From positions 28,046,289 to 28,110,288 of the forward strand of contig CM030365.1 in the NCBI GenBank assembly GCA_017893485.1: a stretch of 64,000 nt of DNA, in the 5' to 3' direction. The notes under the pieces are model-generated. The model worked only from the letters and a program-made list of their open reading frames with translations, did no database searches and was not told the origin of the DNA. Numbering within the stretch: position 1 is the stretch's first letter; the number at the start of each line of letters is the position of its first letter. Below, in pieces: positions 42,546 to 53,229 of the stretch. The position numbers and the translations under genes were made by a program. This DNA comes from Hemerocallis citrina (lineage: Eukaryota > Streptophyta > Magnoliopsida > Asparagales > Asphodelaceae).

Positions 42546-44109
42546 CCATAATATATTTTTTTGACAAATTGATTTTTGGGGGTTTTCTTGATGTATAAAA
42601 ATTTCGAAAAAAATACCTTTATTATTCTAAAATCATATACAATCTATGAAAATTAATTGGGAGTTATTGGACTAAAATAAAGTGTATTTTCGATGTGAAA
42701 TTGTATTCGAAACTATCGTTTCTTACCTTTATAATTTCATAAAAATGTGTGTTTTCATGAGGCGAGTAATATAAATGTTAAAAAGAAGAACTGATGGAAG
42801 GAAGACACAATTGTGATTTTTCTATGGGTTATTTTGTCAAAGAGTAGCATGACAATAGTGATTTTGTGAATATTCACCTTGACTAGATATTTTCGTAATA
42901 TGATTTCAATGTGGAAATAAATATTGGTTATTGAAATGCATGATTCATAATCGAACTCCATGTATGAGATTTTGATTCATGAAAAGATTGGAAATTGTTT
43001 AATTGGAAAAGAGAATTCTTTTGAGCATGACAAACTCAATATAAGAATTGTGAATTGAAATTGAAAATTATGGTGTAGCCAAGACACACACCGGCAGTTG
43101 GAAGAAATGAAATATGATAATTGAATTGTAAAGACCAAGTTTGGGTCATTGTGAAATGAAGAAATAAGCCCGGTATTAGTGAGAGTGCTGACCCTAAGAG
43201 ATTGATTTTGTTCATGATTTCATTAAATTAAGGATTAGTACATAGTGAAGATGTGATGAAAGTGAGAGAAAAATGCAAGTATGAGGGCCTCGAGTCTACG
43301 ATATGGGTGTGATTCACAGTTTGTCTTCACGATGCGTCATGACATGACGTGGGCACTATTCCGGAATTATCGGGATCTTGGCGACGCTTGTGGGGTGTTT
43401 GGTGACTGCAAAAGGATCGTGTGCCATGACGGAGGCTGAATTGTCCATAGGTTGTCTTCACGATACGTCGTGACATGACGTGGGATTCCCCTCCAGATTG
43501 TCTGTACATGAGCTCGTTACTCATAGAACATCTAGGATACTTACCGTAGTTACAGTAGTAGATTAAGTCATGACGAGGGATTGAACCCTACAAGATGAAG
43601 AACGAATAAGAGGCTTGCCCTCGGACCTATGTAGTATGGGATGCATAGAATCCGAACAAGTGCGCATTAGTATCATATAATATAAATAACTGGATTAAGG
43701 ACTAAGTGCACAATCACAACACGACATCAATAGGATATTCCCCTTAGTTTGATTTGTGAACAAGTTTGTATTTGTTAAGTATGGAAAATCATTATACTGT
43801 TTCCGGTATAGAGAGGATGGCCATGTATAATTTTCATCGGTTGAATAAACTGACGTACCCACAGTTTGTGTGCAGGATAATTGGCATGATAAAGATTAAA
43901 GAAGAACTGATGCTTAGAGATTATTCTAATGTTGTTGTAATTTCGTTCATGTAAATGTTATAATTTTGCTTCTGCTATAATGTAAAGATTTCTTTGTAAC
44001 TTTGATGTAAAGTAAAAGTTTTAAATTCCTTGTAAAATTGTACGAAGTGAAGTAAAGATCCTGTGGAATCTCGAATTCGGTTGTATTTGGTATTCAGGGT
44101 GTTACAGAG

Positions 44110-44122
44110 TGGTATCAGAGCC
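44110..44122 (+). promoter_or_regulatory. Primer-binding site (initiator Met tRNA)
   Basis: TGGTATCAGAGCC begins three bases after the 5' LTR end, an exact match to the plant initiator-Met tRNA 3'-end complement. Confidence 0.92.
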
Positions 44123-44264
44123 AGGTTTCACAAGTTGTACAAATTTATGAGGAACGACACCCTAGAAGTGGACATTTAGTGTGTTGGGTATTGAGATTTA
44201 AATGTAAGTCACTTACATTTGTGTTGCTCTATGAATGACATTCTCCTCCTCCCCCTTTTCTAAG

Positions 44265-44684
44265 ATGGCTGATCACTTCGACCCTGCTGGAGATGACAAT
44301 TAGCATATCATTGAAGAAGACTATTATCCTAGACAAGCATATTCCGAGGAAGAGTACTACCCAAGGCAAGCAGACTCCGACGGAGAGGAATGGCCAGAGT
44401 CCCGAGAGATCACTCCCCCTCCGGACTCATCTGATGATTCTTCTGACGAAGAGGAACCAGTTCCGGGTAATCTCATCGTGTCTCTTCAGAGTCAGGTAGA
44501 GACTCTACGGGAGAGATTCGGGCTATTGGAGGCTCAGATGGCGAAGCGCAAGGACGATTTTGCAATTCTCAGTCATCGTGTATGGGAACTCGAGAAGAGG
44601 AAAAACTTGACCGATGTACTGAAGGAGGAAGTGGAGGAACTACGGGGAGAGCTTCGTGAAGCCAAGAGGAACCGTAGGAGCTAG
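44265..44684 (+). pseudogene. Extra reading frame upstream of gag (acidic plus coiled coil)
   Basis: The frame from ATG 44265 to the stop at 44684 (139 sense codons) has one internal TAG at 44301. The N-terminal part is acidic and repeats YYPRQA twice. A Ser/Asp/Glu/Pro stretch follows (PPPDSSDDSSDEEEPVPG), and then a heptad-like Leu/Glu-rich region (SLQSQVETLRERFGLLEAQM through VEELRGELREAKR) that looks like a coiled coil. It precedes gag by about 100 bp. I do not recognise a family. It may be an accessory element protein, or the first part of a longer gag separated by decay. Confidence 0.55.
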
Positions 44685-44788
44685 ACCATTGTATCATCTA
44701 CTGCTTTTATTTTGATGTCAGAAATGCTTTAAATTCGAATGTATAAAGTTTGAAATTCAATAAAATGGAAACGTTGACTTAAAAGTTC

Positions 44789-45795
44789 ATGTTTTATATT
44801 TCAAATTTAATGGATCTTTTGAATCAGAATATGGCTGGAAGACGAGCTCGAAATGGTGAAGGTCTGGACTTGGAAATGGAGCTAGCGATGGTCTATCAAA
44901 CACTCAATGCCATTGCCATGAATCAGAATCAGGAAAGGGTGCCTGAGAATCTAGTACCTGAAGCAATCAAACTCGTGGAATCATTTAAACGAATGAAACC
45001 ACTGGTGGTTGAAGGGAAGTCAGACCCTGACACGGCTGACAATTGGATCCGGCAGGTAGAGACTATTTTCGAAGTATTGGATACTCCGAAGGGCAGCAAA
45101 GTGAGGTTGGCGACTCTGCAATTCGAGAAGGATACGGCTGTGTGGTGGCAATCAATGAAGCGGACGATGGGAGGCTTGGTTCTTGGCTGGGAGGAATTTT
45201 TGGAGGAATTCCGCAATCATTATTTTCCTTCAGACGTCCAGGAGAAGAAGGCCATGGAGTTTCTGTCGCTGCAACAGGGTGGTATGTCAGTTAGGGAGTA
45301 TGAGACCAAATTCACTCTACTCTCAGGTATGCACCTGAATTGGTGATGGATGAGGCAAAGAAGGCTCGTAAGTTCGAGCATGGTTTGAGGCCAAACCTGA
45401 GGTCCAGAATGATACCCCTCGGTATCAAGAGGTTTGACAAGTTGGTCAAACGAGCAGCAGCCACGGAAGCAGACATGAAGCAGTTTTATGTTGTTCAGAA
45501 TCGAAGGAACAACTAGTAGGTTGGGAAGAGGCCCACAAATTCTGAAAATTTCAAGGGATAGCCATCGGCACAAAGGTTCAAACCGACAGGGGCGAACGCT
45601 ATCAGTGTGCATGGGGGACCCGAAAATAATTTTATGAGACCTCCTGCGGTGAATTGCTACAATTGCGGTGAGACGGGACATTACCAATCTCAATGCCCCA
45701 AACCGCGGAATGTTAACCGCAATGGACCAATGCAGCAGACTGGGAAGAAGCCGTACCAGCAAGGGCGAGTATTTGCCTTGAGGGCGGATGTTTAG
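44789..45795 (+). pseudogene. gag of the chromovirus
   Basis: The first open part (to 45346) has a likely start at MAGRRARNGEG (44831). It contains the capsid domain with ADNWIRQVETIFEVLD, AVWWQS and WEEFLEEFRNHYFP. A frameshift near 45330 shifts to RYAPELVMDEAKKARKFEHG, which ends in a stop near 45515. The zinc knuckle CYNCGETGHYQSQC lies in another frame (45607-45795). Domain order and spacing are normal for Tekay-type Gag, but the frame is broken at least twice. Confidence 0.85.
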
Positions 45796-45827
45796 GGGTT
45801 CTTGTTGTTTCTTTTCCCGCTTATTTA

Positions 45828-46352
45828 GTGAACTGTTACGTAATGAGTGTGTGTTATATAACAGGAGAACTCTATTTGAATGGAATGAAAGCTGTTGTTT
45901 TGTTCGATACTAGATCCTCTCATACTTTTGTGTCTCCTAAATTTGCTAAAGTGTTGGGAGTTGAACCGAAGATTTTTCCAGGCAGGATCTTAGCAGTAGC
46001 TACTCCATCAGGGGAGACTTTAACCACTGATCGGTACTATGCGGATTGCGAGATTGTGATTGGGGACAGAATCCTCGGGATTGATCTAATCGAGCTGACT
46101 ATCTTGGGGGTCGATGTTATCATTGACATTGATTGGATATCGGTGTACAGTGCAAGCATCGAGTGCAAGACCATGGAAGTAACAGTGAAGGCTCCAGGTG
46201 GACCTGAAGTCACTTTCCAAGGGAAGAAGAGGTGTTCCAGGCTGGTGGCAGCTATCCGCAAGAAAGAGATTCCTGTGGAAGTGCAAAGGATTCATGTGGT
46301 TCGGGACTATCCGACTGTGTTCTTGGATGATTTGCCTGGGTTACCCCCGTAA
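45828..46352 (+). pseudogene. Aspartic protease of the chromovirus
   Basis: A 174-codon open stretch with a retropepsin fold signature: VVLFDTRSSHTFVSPKFA, GRILAVATPSGE and ILGVDVIIDIDW. The catalytic motif D-T-G reads D-T-R at residues 27-29, which should abolish activity. The frame stops just after the DLPGLPP segment that leads into RT. Confidence 0.85.
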
Positions 46353-46417
46353 CGTGATGTAGAGTTCAGCATCACTATTCAACCGGGGGTGCACCCATTT
46401 CTAAGGCACTGTATAGG

Positions 46418-47520
46418 ATGGCTCCTGTGGAGCAGGATGAGGTAAAACGGCAGATTGAGGAACAGTTGGAGAAATGCTTTATTCAACCTAGTGCATCACC
46501 TTGGGGAACACCAGTGCTTTTGGTAAAGAAGAATGATGGATCGATGAGGATGTGTATTGATTACCGAGAGCTGAATAAGGTCACTGTTCAGAATAAGTAT
46601 CCTATTCCTCGAATTAATGACTTGTTCGATCGTCTACAAGGAGCTGCTGTTTTCTCCAAAATAGATCTTCGATCAGGGTATCATCAAGTTCGAGTGAAAA
46701 CTGAAGATGTGCACAAAACTGCATTTAGAACTCGATATGGGCATTACGAATTCTTAGTTATGCCATTTGGAGTGACGAATGCACTCGCAATCTTCATGGA
46801 CATGATCAACAGAGTTCTGAGGCCGTTCATTGATTCTTTCGTCGTGGTGTTTATCGACGATATTCTCGTGTACTCCAAGCACACTGAGCATCTGACAGCA
46901 GTTTTGAAGAAGCTGGAAGAGAAGGAGTTGTATGCCAAGTTGTCCAAGTGCGATTTTTGGAAATCTAAAGTGCTATTCCTAGGTCACATCCTTTCTAAGG
47001 AGGGAGTGGCAACTGATCCTCAGAAGATAGAGGCAGTGAGAGATTAGGTAAGGCCTGCTACAGTGAAGGAAATCAGGAGTTTTCTTGGATTGACTGGTTA
47101 TTACAGGAGATTCATTCAAGGTTAAGCTCAGTTAGCCGTGCTGCTCACTGGTCTGACCAAGAAGAATGTGGACTTCAAGTGGACTGAGCAATGTGAGGAA
47201 AGCTTTCAGGAGTTGAAAGAGAGACTGACTACTGCACCTATTTTGGCTTTGCCTAGAGCAGGTGTTGAATATGATGTCTACAACGATGCTTCACATCGTG
47301 AGCTTGGTTGTGTCTTGATGCAAGAAGGAAAAGTGATCGCTTATGGGTCTAGGCAACTAAGACCGCATGAGAAAATTATCCGAATCATGATCTGGAGTTG
47401 GCCGCAATTATCTTCGCCTTGAAGCAATGGAGACACTACGTGTACGGTGAGAAATTGAACATGTACACGGATCACAAGAGTTTGAAGTACATATACCAGC
47501 AGAAGGATCTGAACCTGAGG
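46418..47520 (+). pseudogene. Reverse transcriptase and RNase H of the chromovirus
   Basis: The RT (46418-47047) is nearly complete: [35 protein letters not shown], and the active site [10 protein letters not shown] with both aspartates. It ends at an in-frame TAG at 47045. RNase H follows at 47138-47422 (LLTGLTKKNVDFKW, YDVYNDASHRELGCVLMQEG, with D to N at the usual TDAS). A frameshift near 47390 leads into [17 protein letters not shown]. Sequence normally found between RNase H and the integrase zinc finger is missing after 47520. Confidence 0.85.
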
Positions 47521-47528
47521 CAAATGAG

Positions 47529-48736
47529 ATGTACAAAGACATCAAACAGCATTTTCGGTGGTCAGGTTTGAAGCGGGATGTGGCTAAATTTGTGGCGAAG
47601 TGTGAGATTTGTCAGCAAGTCAAAGCCAAGCATCAGAGACCCGGAGGTCTATTACAACCGTTACCTATCCTGGAATGGAAGTGGGATAACATCAGTATGG
47701 ATTTCATTATGGGATTGCCTAAGAGTCCTAAAGGTAATGATGTGATTTGGGTTATAGTCGATTAACTGACCAAGTCTGCTCACTTCTTGGCAATGAAACT
47801 CACTGCTTCGATGAACAAGTTAGCTGAGTTGTATGTTGGTGAGATCGTCAGGCTCCATGGTGTTCCGTCAACTATTGTGTCTGATCGAGATGCACGATTT
47901 ACTTCGCATTTCTGGAGGAGTCTTCAGACAGCTTCGGGTACCAAGACGGATTTCACACTGCTTTTCATTCGCAAACCGATGGGCAGACCGAGAGAGTCAA
48001 TCGTATTCTTGAGGATATGCTTCGGTGTTGTATACTTGACTTTGGAGGCAGTTGGGAAAGGCATCTAGCTTTGGTGGAGTTTGCCTATAACAACAGTTTT
48101 CAGACCAGTATTGGGATGGCACCGTACGAAGCTTTATATGGCAAGAAGTGCAGAATGCCTGTTTGTTGGTTTGAAGTTGGGGAGCGTCAGCTGTTTGGGC
48201 ATGAGCTTGTGCAGCAAATCTCTAAAAATACTGATCTGATCAGGAAGAGATTGGCTGAGGCTCAGAGCAGGCAGAAGAGCTATGCAGACAACCAGAGAAG
48301 GGACAATGAGTTTGAGGAAGGTGACTTCGTCTTTCTGAAAGTATCGCCCAGTAAAGGTGTGATTCGATTTGGCAAGGGCGGGAAGTTAGCCCCGAGGTTT
48401 ATAGGCCCGTATAAGATATTGAAAAGGATCGGGAAAACTACTTACCAGCTTGAGTTACCAGAAGAGTTATCTCAGGTGCACAATGTCTTTCATGTGTCTA
48501 TGCTAAGAGGTTACATTCCAGATCCGAGTCATCATTTGCTTGAAGTGCCGGAAGGTTTGCAATTGGATCTCAATTACATCGAGCCTTCTGTTGAGATTGT
48601 TGATCGTTGGGAGAAAGTCTTGAGGAATAAGACGATACCGATGGTCAAGGTAGTCTGGAGAAACCATTTGGTTGAAGAGGCTACTTGGGAGTCTGAAGAG
48701 AGGATGTTGAGGGATTATCCTGAGCTCTTTGCTTGA
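47529..48736 (+). pseudogene. Integrase with C-terminal chromodomain
   Basis: Open pieces at 47529-47765, 47787-48068 and 48017-48736. They hold the end of the HHCC zinc finger (CEICQQVKAKHQRPGGLLQP), the core with SMDFIMGLPKSPKG and VSDRDARF, then LALVEFAYNNSFQTSIGMAP. The GPY/F module (GPYKILKRIGKTTYQLELP) is followed by a group II chromodomain (VDRWEKVLRNKTIPMVKVVW, then ATWESEERM). Stops and a frameshift separate the pieces. The last 239-codon part is intact and ends at 48736. Chromodomains direct such integrases to heterochromatin. Confidence 0.88.
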
Positions 48737-48823
48737 TTTGTACTTTGTCTCTTTCTCTTTTGCTTGTTGTGTGTTTTTTTTGTTTCACGCTCTTGACTGT
48801 AGTTCTGGGGACGGAACTATTCT

Positions 48824-48833
48824 AAGGAGGGAG
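48824..48833 (+). promoter_or_regulatory. Polypurine tract
   Basis: AAGGAGGGAG lies three bases before the 3' LTR, the expected primer site for plus-strand synthesis. Confidence 0.75.
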
Positions 48834-48836
48834 TGT

Positions 48837-51800
48837 TGTAATACCCTGATTTTTCATTATGAAAATTATTATTTTGTACGTATTGTGCAAGTGCAATCTT
48901 GTGGTATAAATTTTTATGATTATTTTCATTACATAAACAATTGAGTATATATATATATATGTCCTTTCTACTGTTTTTATTAAAGCCTATTTTAAACAAG
49001 CATAAGTATTTCTTTATATTTTGAGCCCAATCTAATTTATTTTAAATACAAACTATTTTGGCCCACTAAATAAAAGCCCATCAATTTATTTCTTTTTAAT
49101 TCTTACAACTTGTAGTGTAGACAAATTTTATAGACTTTTTTTATAAATAATTAAATGTACAACTTTTTAGAATAGGGGGCTTTTAGAAACACGTGCATTG
49201 CGCTAACACGTGTTTGTGCTCCTTGTGAGGCCGGATAGGAATGGGAGGGAAAAAGAGAGAGTGGAGTTTGTGGGAGGTAGTTTTGTAGTCATGGTTGGTT
49301 ACTACAACTTCCCATTTAATCCTAGCTCTTGTTTCTTAACTCCTAGATCAATCTTAGCCTTCTATTTGCCCCAAATTTTTGTATAAATACCCCCCCATAG
49401 CCTAACTATCCTTACACTTCTCATTCATCAAACCTATAGTGAAAGAAAATAATTATTAGTAGTAGATTGTGTTTTGGTAGAGAGTGAGGATAAAAGATTG
49501 AGAGTTGAGAGAACTTGCATTCAAGGAGGCCGGCTACACCTAGAGAGGCTCGGTTTGCACTAGGAGCAAGGGGGAGAAGTACTTTCGGGCAAGCTCAAAC
49601 TAGGAGGAGAAGGGCTCTTTCATTCTAGGAGTTGTTTTGGGGTTGTTTTTCTCTCCAAATTAGGTGGGTGGTTTTACATACTTCTAATTCTAGTCACCAT
49701 GCTAGGAATGATGGCATAATTAGCATGAAAGAAACTAATAAGAGTATACTTAATTTGAAAAAGGACTTGTTAGATGTTATAATTAATGCTTCGTAGATTG
49801 TATGTTAACTTGTCATGAATCTTAATGTTGTAGTACAATTTGCTTTGTAGTTATGGAAATGTTAAATTGAGTTTATGATAATGTCAAAATTGTGTATGAA
49901 TTGCTAATAGATGAAATTATTGTTTTATACACTAAATGGACTATCTTGATATTGGTTCTAATGAATGAAATTTGTCCTATGCATTGGGTTAATAAAAGAG
50001 GGAAAAACAGAGAATTATAATTATAATGTGATTTTTTTTTAATTCCAAATTTTTATTGAGAATTGTCAAATTGAATTATGGAAAGAGTAGTATAGAGTTT
50101 AAATTATTGTATAAAAAATGTATGTTTTATTAGTGAGAAAATTATTTTAAAAATACTGGAGTATTAATTTAATTTGGAATTAGTATTCTGGAGATTTACA
50201 TGATATTTTGTGCAAGTAAAACGAAGATAAGAGCTTTTGAATATCGAAACGTTTAATTAAAGAGAGACTCGAGTTAAGTAAACTCGAGTTGTGTTTGTGA
50301 CAACTTGAGCACATAGCTCAAGTGGTCGGTGAGTCTTTCTGGCGCTACTGTAGCGTGGGCGTGGGTCTTGGAAGTCGCTGGTTCGATACCCTATGTCCAC
50401 CTTGTTTTTCTGTGTGCGGTTAAAAAAAATATCCAACCCGAACAGAGGGTATATGACCCTCTGATCTCTCTTCATATCGCCAAGCGCATTCGGCCTATGG
50501 GCTAGTGCGTGGGGCTGTCTTCTCTAAGGTTGCGGGTTCGATTCTGGTTGTAGCCAGAATATATTCTTTTGACAAATTGATTTTTGGGGGTTTTCTTGAT
50601 GCATAAAAATTCTGAAAAAAATATCTTTATTATTCTAAAATCATATACAATCTAAGAAAATTAATTGGGAGTTACTGGACTAAAATAAAGTGTATTTTCA
50701 AGGTGAAATTGTATTCAAAACTATCGTTTCTTACCTTTATAATTTCAAAAAAATGTGTGTTTTCATGAGGTGAGTAATATAAATGTTAAAAAGAAGAATT
50801 GATGGAAGGAAGATACAATTGTGATTTTTGTATGGGTTATTTTGTCAAAGAGTAGCATGACAATAGTGATTTTGTGAATATTCACTTTGACTAGATATTT
50901 TCGTAATATGATTTCAATGTGGAAATAAATGTTGGTTATTGAAATGCATGATTTATAATCGAACTCCATGTATGAGATTTTGATTCATGAAAATATTGGA
51001 AATTGTTTAATTGGAAAAGAGAATTCTTGTGAGCATGACAAACTCAATATAAGAACTGTGAATTGAAATTGAAAATTAGGGTGTAGCCAAGACTCACACC
51101 AGCAGTTGGAAGAAATGAGATATGATAATTGAATTGTAAAGACCAAGTTTGGGTCATTGTGAAATGAAAGAAATAAGTCCAGTATTAGTGAGAGTGCTGA
51201 CCCTAAGAGATTGATTTTGTTCATGATTTCATTAAATTAAGGATTAGTACATAGTGAAGATGTGAGGAAAGTGAGAGAAAAACACAAGTATGAGGACCTC
51301 GAGTCTACGATGTGGGTGTGATTCACAGTTTGTTTTCACGATGCGTCGTGACATGACGTGGGCACTACTCCGGAATTATCGGGATCTTGGCGACGCTTGG
51401 GGGGTGTTTGGTGACTGCGAGAGGATCGTGTGCCATGACAGAGGCTGAATTGTCCATAGGTTGTCTTCACGATGCGTCGTGACATGACGTGGGATTCCCC
51501 TTCAGGTTTTCTGTACATGAGCTCTTACTCATAGAACATCTAGGATACTTACCGTAGTTACAGTAGTAGATTAAGTCATGACGAGGGATTGAACCCTACA
51601 AGATGAAGAACGAATAAGAGGCTTGCCCTCGGACCTATGTAGTATGGGATGCATAGAATCCGAACAGGTGCGCATTAGTGTCATATAATATAAATAACTG
51701 CTTTAAGGACTAAGTGCACAATCACAACACGACATCAATAGGATATTCCTTTAGTTTGATTTGTGAACAAGTTTGTGTTTGTTAAGTATGGAAAATCATT

Positions 51801-52115
51801 ATACTGTTTCCAGCATAGAGAGGATGGCCGTGTATAATTTTCGTCGGTTGAATAAACTGACGTACCCATAGTTTGTATGCAGGATAATTGGCATGATAAA
51901 GATTAAAGAAGAACTGATGTTTAGAGATTATTCAAGTATTGTTGTAATTTCATTAATGTAAATGTTATAATTTTGCTTCCGCTGTAAAGTGTAAAGATTC
52001 CTTTGTAACTCTGATGTAAAGTAAAAGTTTTAAAGTCCTTGTAAAATTGTACGAAGTGAAGTAAAGATCCTTTGGAATCTCGAATTCGGTTGTATTTGGA
52101 ATTCGGGGTGTTACA
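48837..52115 (+). repeat. 3' LTR of the chromovirus
   Basis: Nearly identical to 40829-44106 along its whole length. It carries the same TATA box, tRNA-like modules (50307-50397, 50473-50553) and GCGTCGTGACATGACG repeats (51340-51490). Confidence 0.93.
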
Positions 52116-52720
52116 GTCTGTCTCAACAAAATCAGTTGAGAGGAAGATCATCAAGCTAGAAGCTTTCTCCCTAGCAGACCTCCCTTCTCCAAGTCAATCA
52201 CGGAAGCTCATGTCCTAGAGACCTTCATGTCACCTCACTTCGAGTTCTACAACGGAGAATCTGAGCCAGCTGATCACAAGAGTTTTAAAACCCTCATGAT
52301 GATCCATCAGGCCTCAGACACACTTCTCTACAAAACCTTTCCTGCCACATTGAAGGGGTCAGCAAGGGAGTGATACACCTGCCTATCTACAGGCTCCATC
52401 TTCTCATTCAAAAAATTTGAGGAGCTCTTCCTCACCCACTTCGTAAGCAGTCGCCGAACTGAAGGGACAAGTGCATTTTTATTGAATCTGAATCAAAAGG
52501 AAGGGTAGCGACTAAGGGATTTTGTCCAGTGCTTTACAACCGAGACTCGATATATCGCCTCCCTCAACCAGGCAGTAGTAGTCACTGCATTTAGACACAA
52601 CGTCAATCATGCTGATCTGAAAGCATCCCTTGCTAAGAAGACTCTTCGGGACTTCTCAAAACTCCTGCTGAGGAGTGAGAACTACATTCGAGCTGAAGAG
52701 GCTCTCCAACCTTGCGGCTA
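52116..52720 (+). pseudogene. gag C-terminal part of the Tat element
   Basis: Continues after the insertion. PFSKSITEAHVLETFMSPHF, the KTFPATLKGSARE...YTCLS motif with a stop where Trp is expected, and FLTHFVSSRRTEGTSAFLLN are typical Tat-type capsid sequence. Several stops. Confidence 0.75.
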
Positions 52721-53229
52721 GAAAGAGCCCTCATATGGGAACAAATGGAAAAGTGCAAACGAAGAGGTTCCCAAGAAGCTCCAGAAGGACAGCAATGGCC
52801 AGCACCGCCATCCTTTTCATTTTGAGATGTTCACCCCCCTTAAGGCCAATATATCAGTAGTTCTCATGAAAGTAGATGAGGAGGGGTTGTTTCACCCTCC
52901 CTCAAAGATGAACACTACATAGAAGAGAAGGAACATAGATAAGTGGTGTTGTTTTCACAAAGATCATGACCATGGCACAGATGACTGTCGGACTTTCAAG
53001 GAAGAAATCGAAGCCCTTGGAGTCCCAAGAATAATAGCCAGGAGCGATTCTCCACTCCATCCACGAAGGGCCTATGGGAGGAGAATCAAACTCCTCTCGG
53101 AAGGCCTTCATCTGATAGGTGAATTTAGTGTAGAACTTTCCCCCTCCCAAGAGCCTTGGAGTCTCGGTGACATTCTCAGACAAAGACCTAGAAGGCATTT
53201 GAATGCCCCGCTGCGACACGCTTGTAATT
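52721..53229 (+). pseudogene. Tat element gag-protease linker
   Basis: Translates in broken frames to CCFHKDHDHGTDDCRTFKEE, the zinc-finger-like segment typical of Tat polyproteins. No intact frame. Confidence 0.55.

Larger units (their letters stand above)
40829..44106 (+). repeat. 5' LTR of the chromovirus
   Basis: Ends TGTAATACCC/GGGTGTTACA. Contains a TATA box at 41375-41382, CACGTG-containing palindromes near 41193-41216, two tRNA-like modules (42300-42390, 42465-42545) and a pair of ATGCGTCATGACATGACG-type repeats at 43330-43485. Confidence 0.93.
40829..52115 (+). mobile_element. Full-length Tekay/Del-like chromovirus (Ty3/gypsy)
   Basis: 11,287 bp with two LTRs of 3278 and 3279 bp beginning TGTAATACCCTG and ending GGGTGTTACA. 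It has a primer-binding site for initiator Met tRNA, a 4.7-kb interior coding for gag-protease-RT-RNase H-integrase-chromodomain, and a polypurine tract. The flanks GACTG (40824-40828) and GTCTG (52116-52120) form a near-perfect 5-bp duplication. By eye I count about six substitutions in the first 300 bp of the two LTRs, so insertion is fairly recent. Even so the interior is broken by stops, frameshifts and a deletion. Confidence 0.92.
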
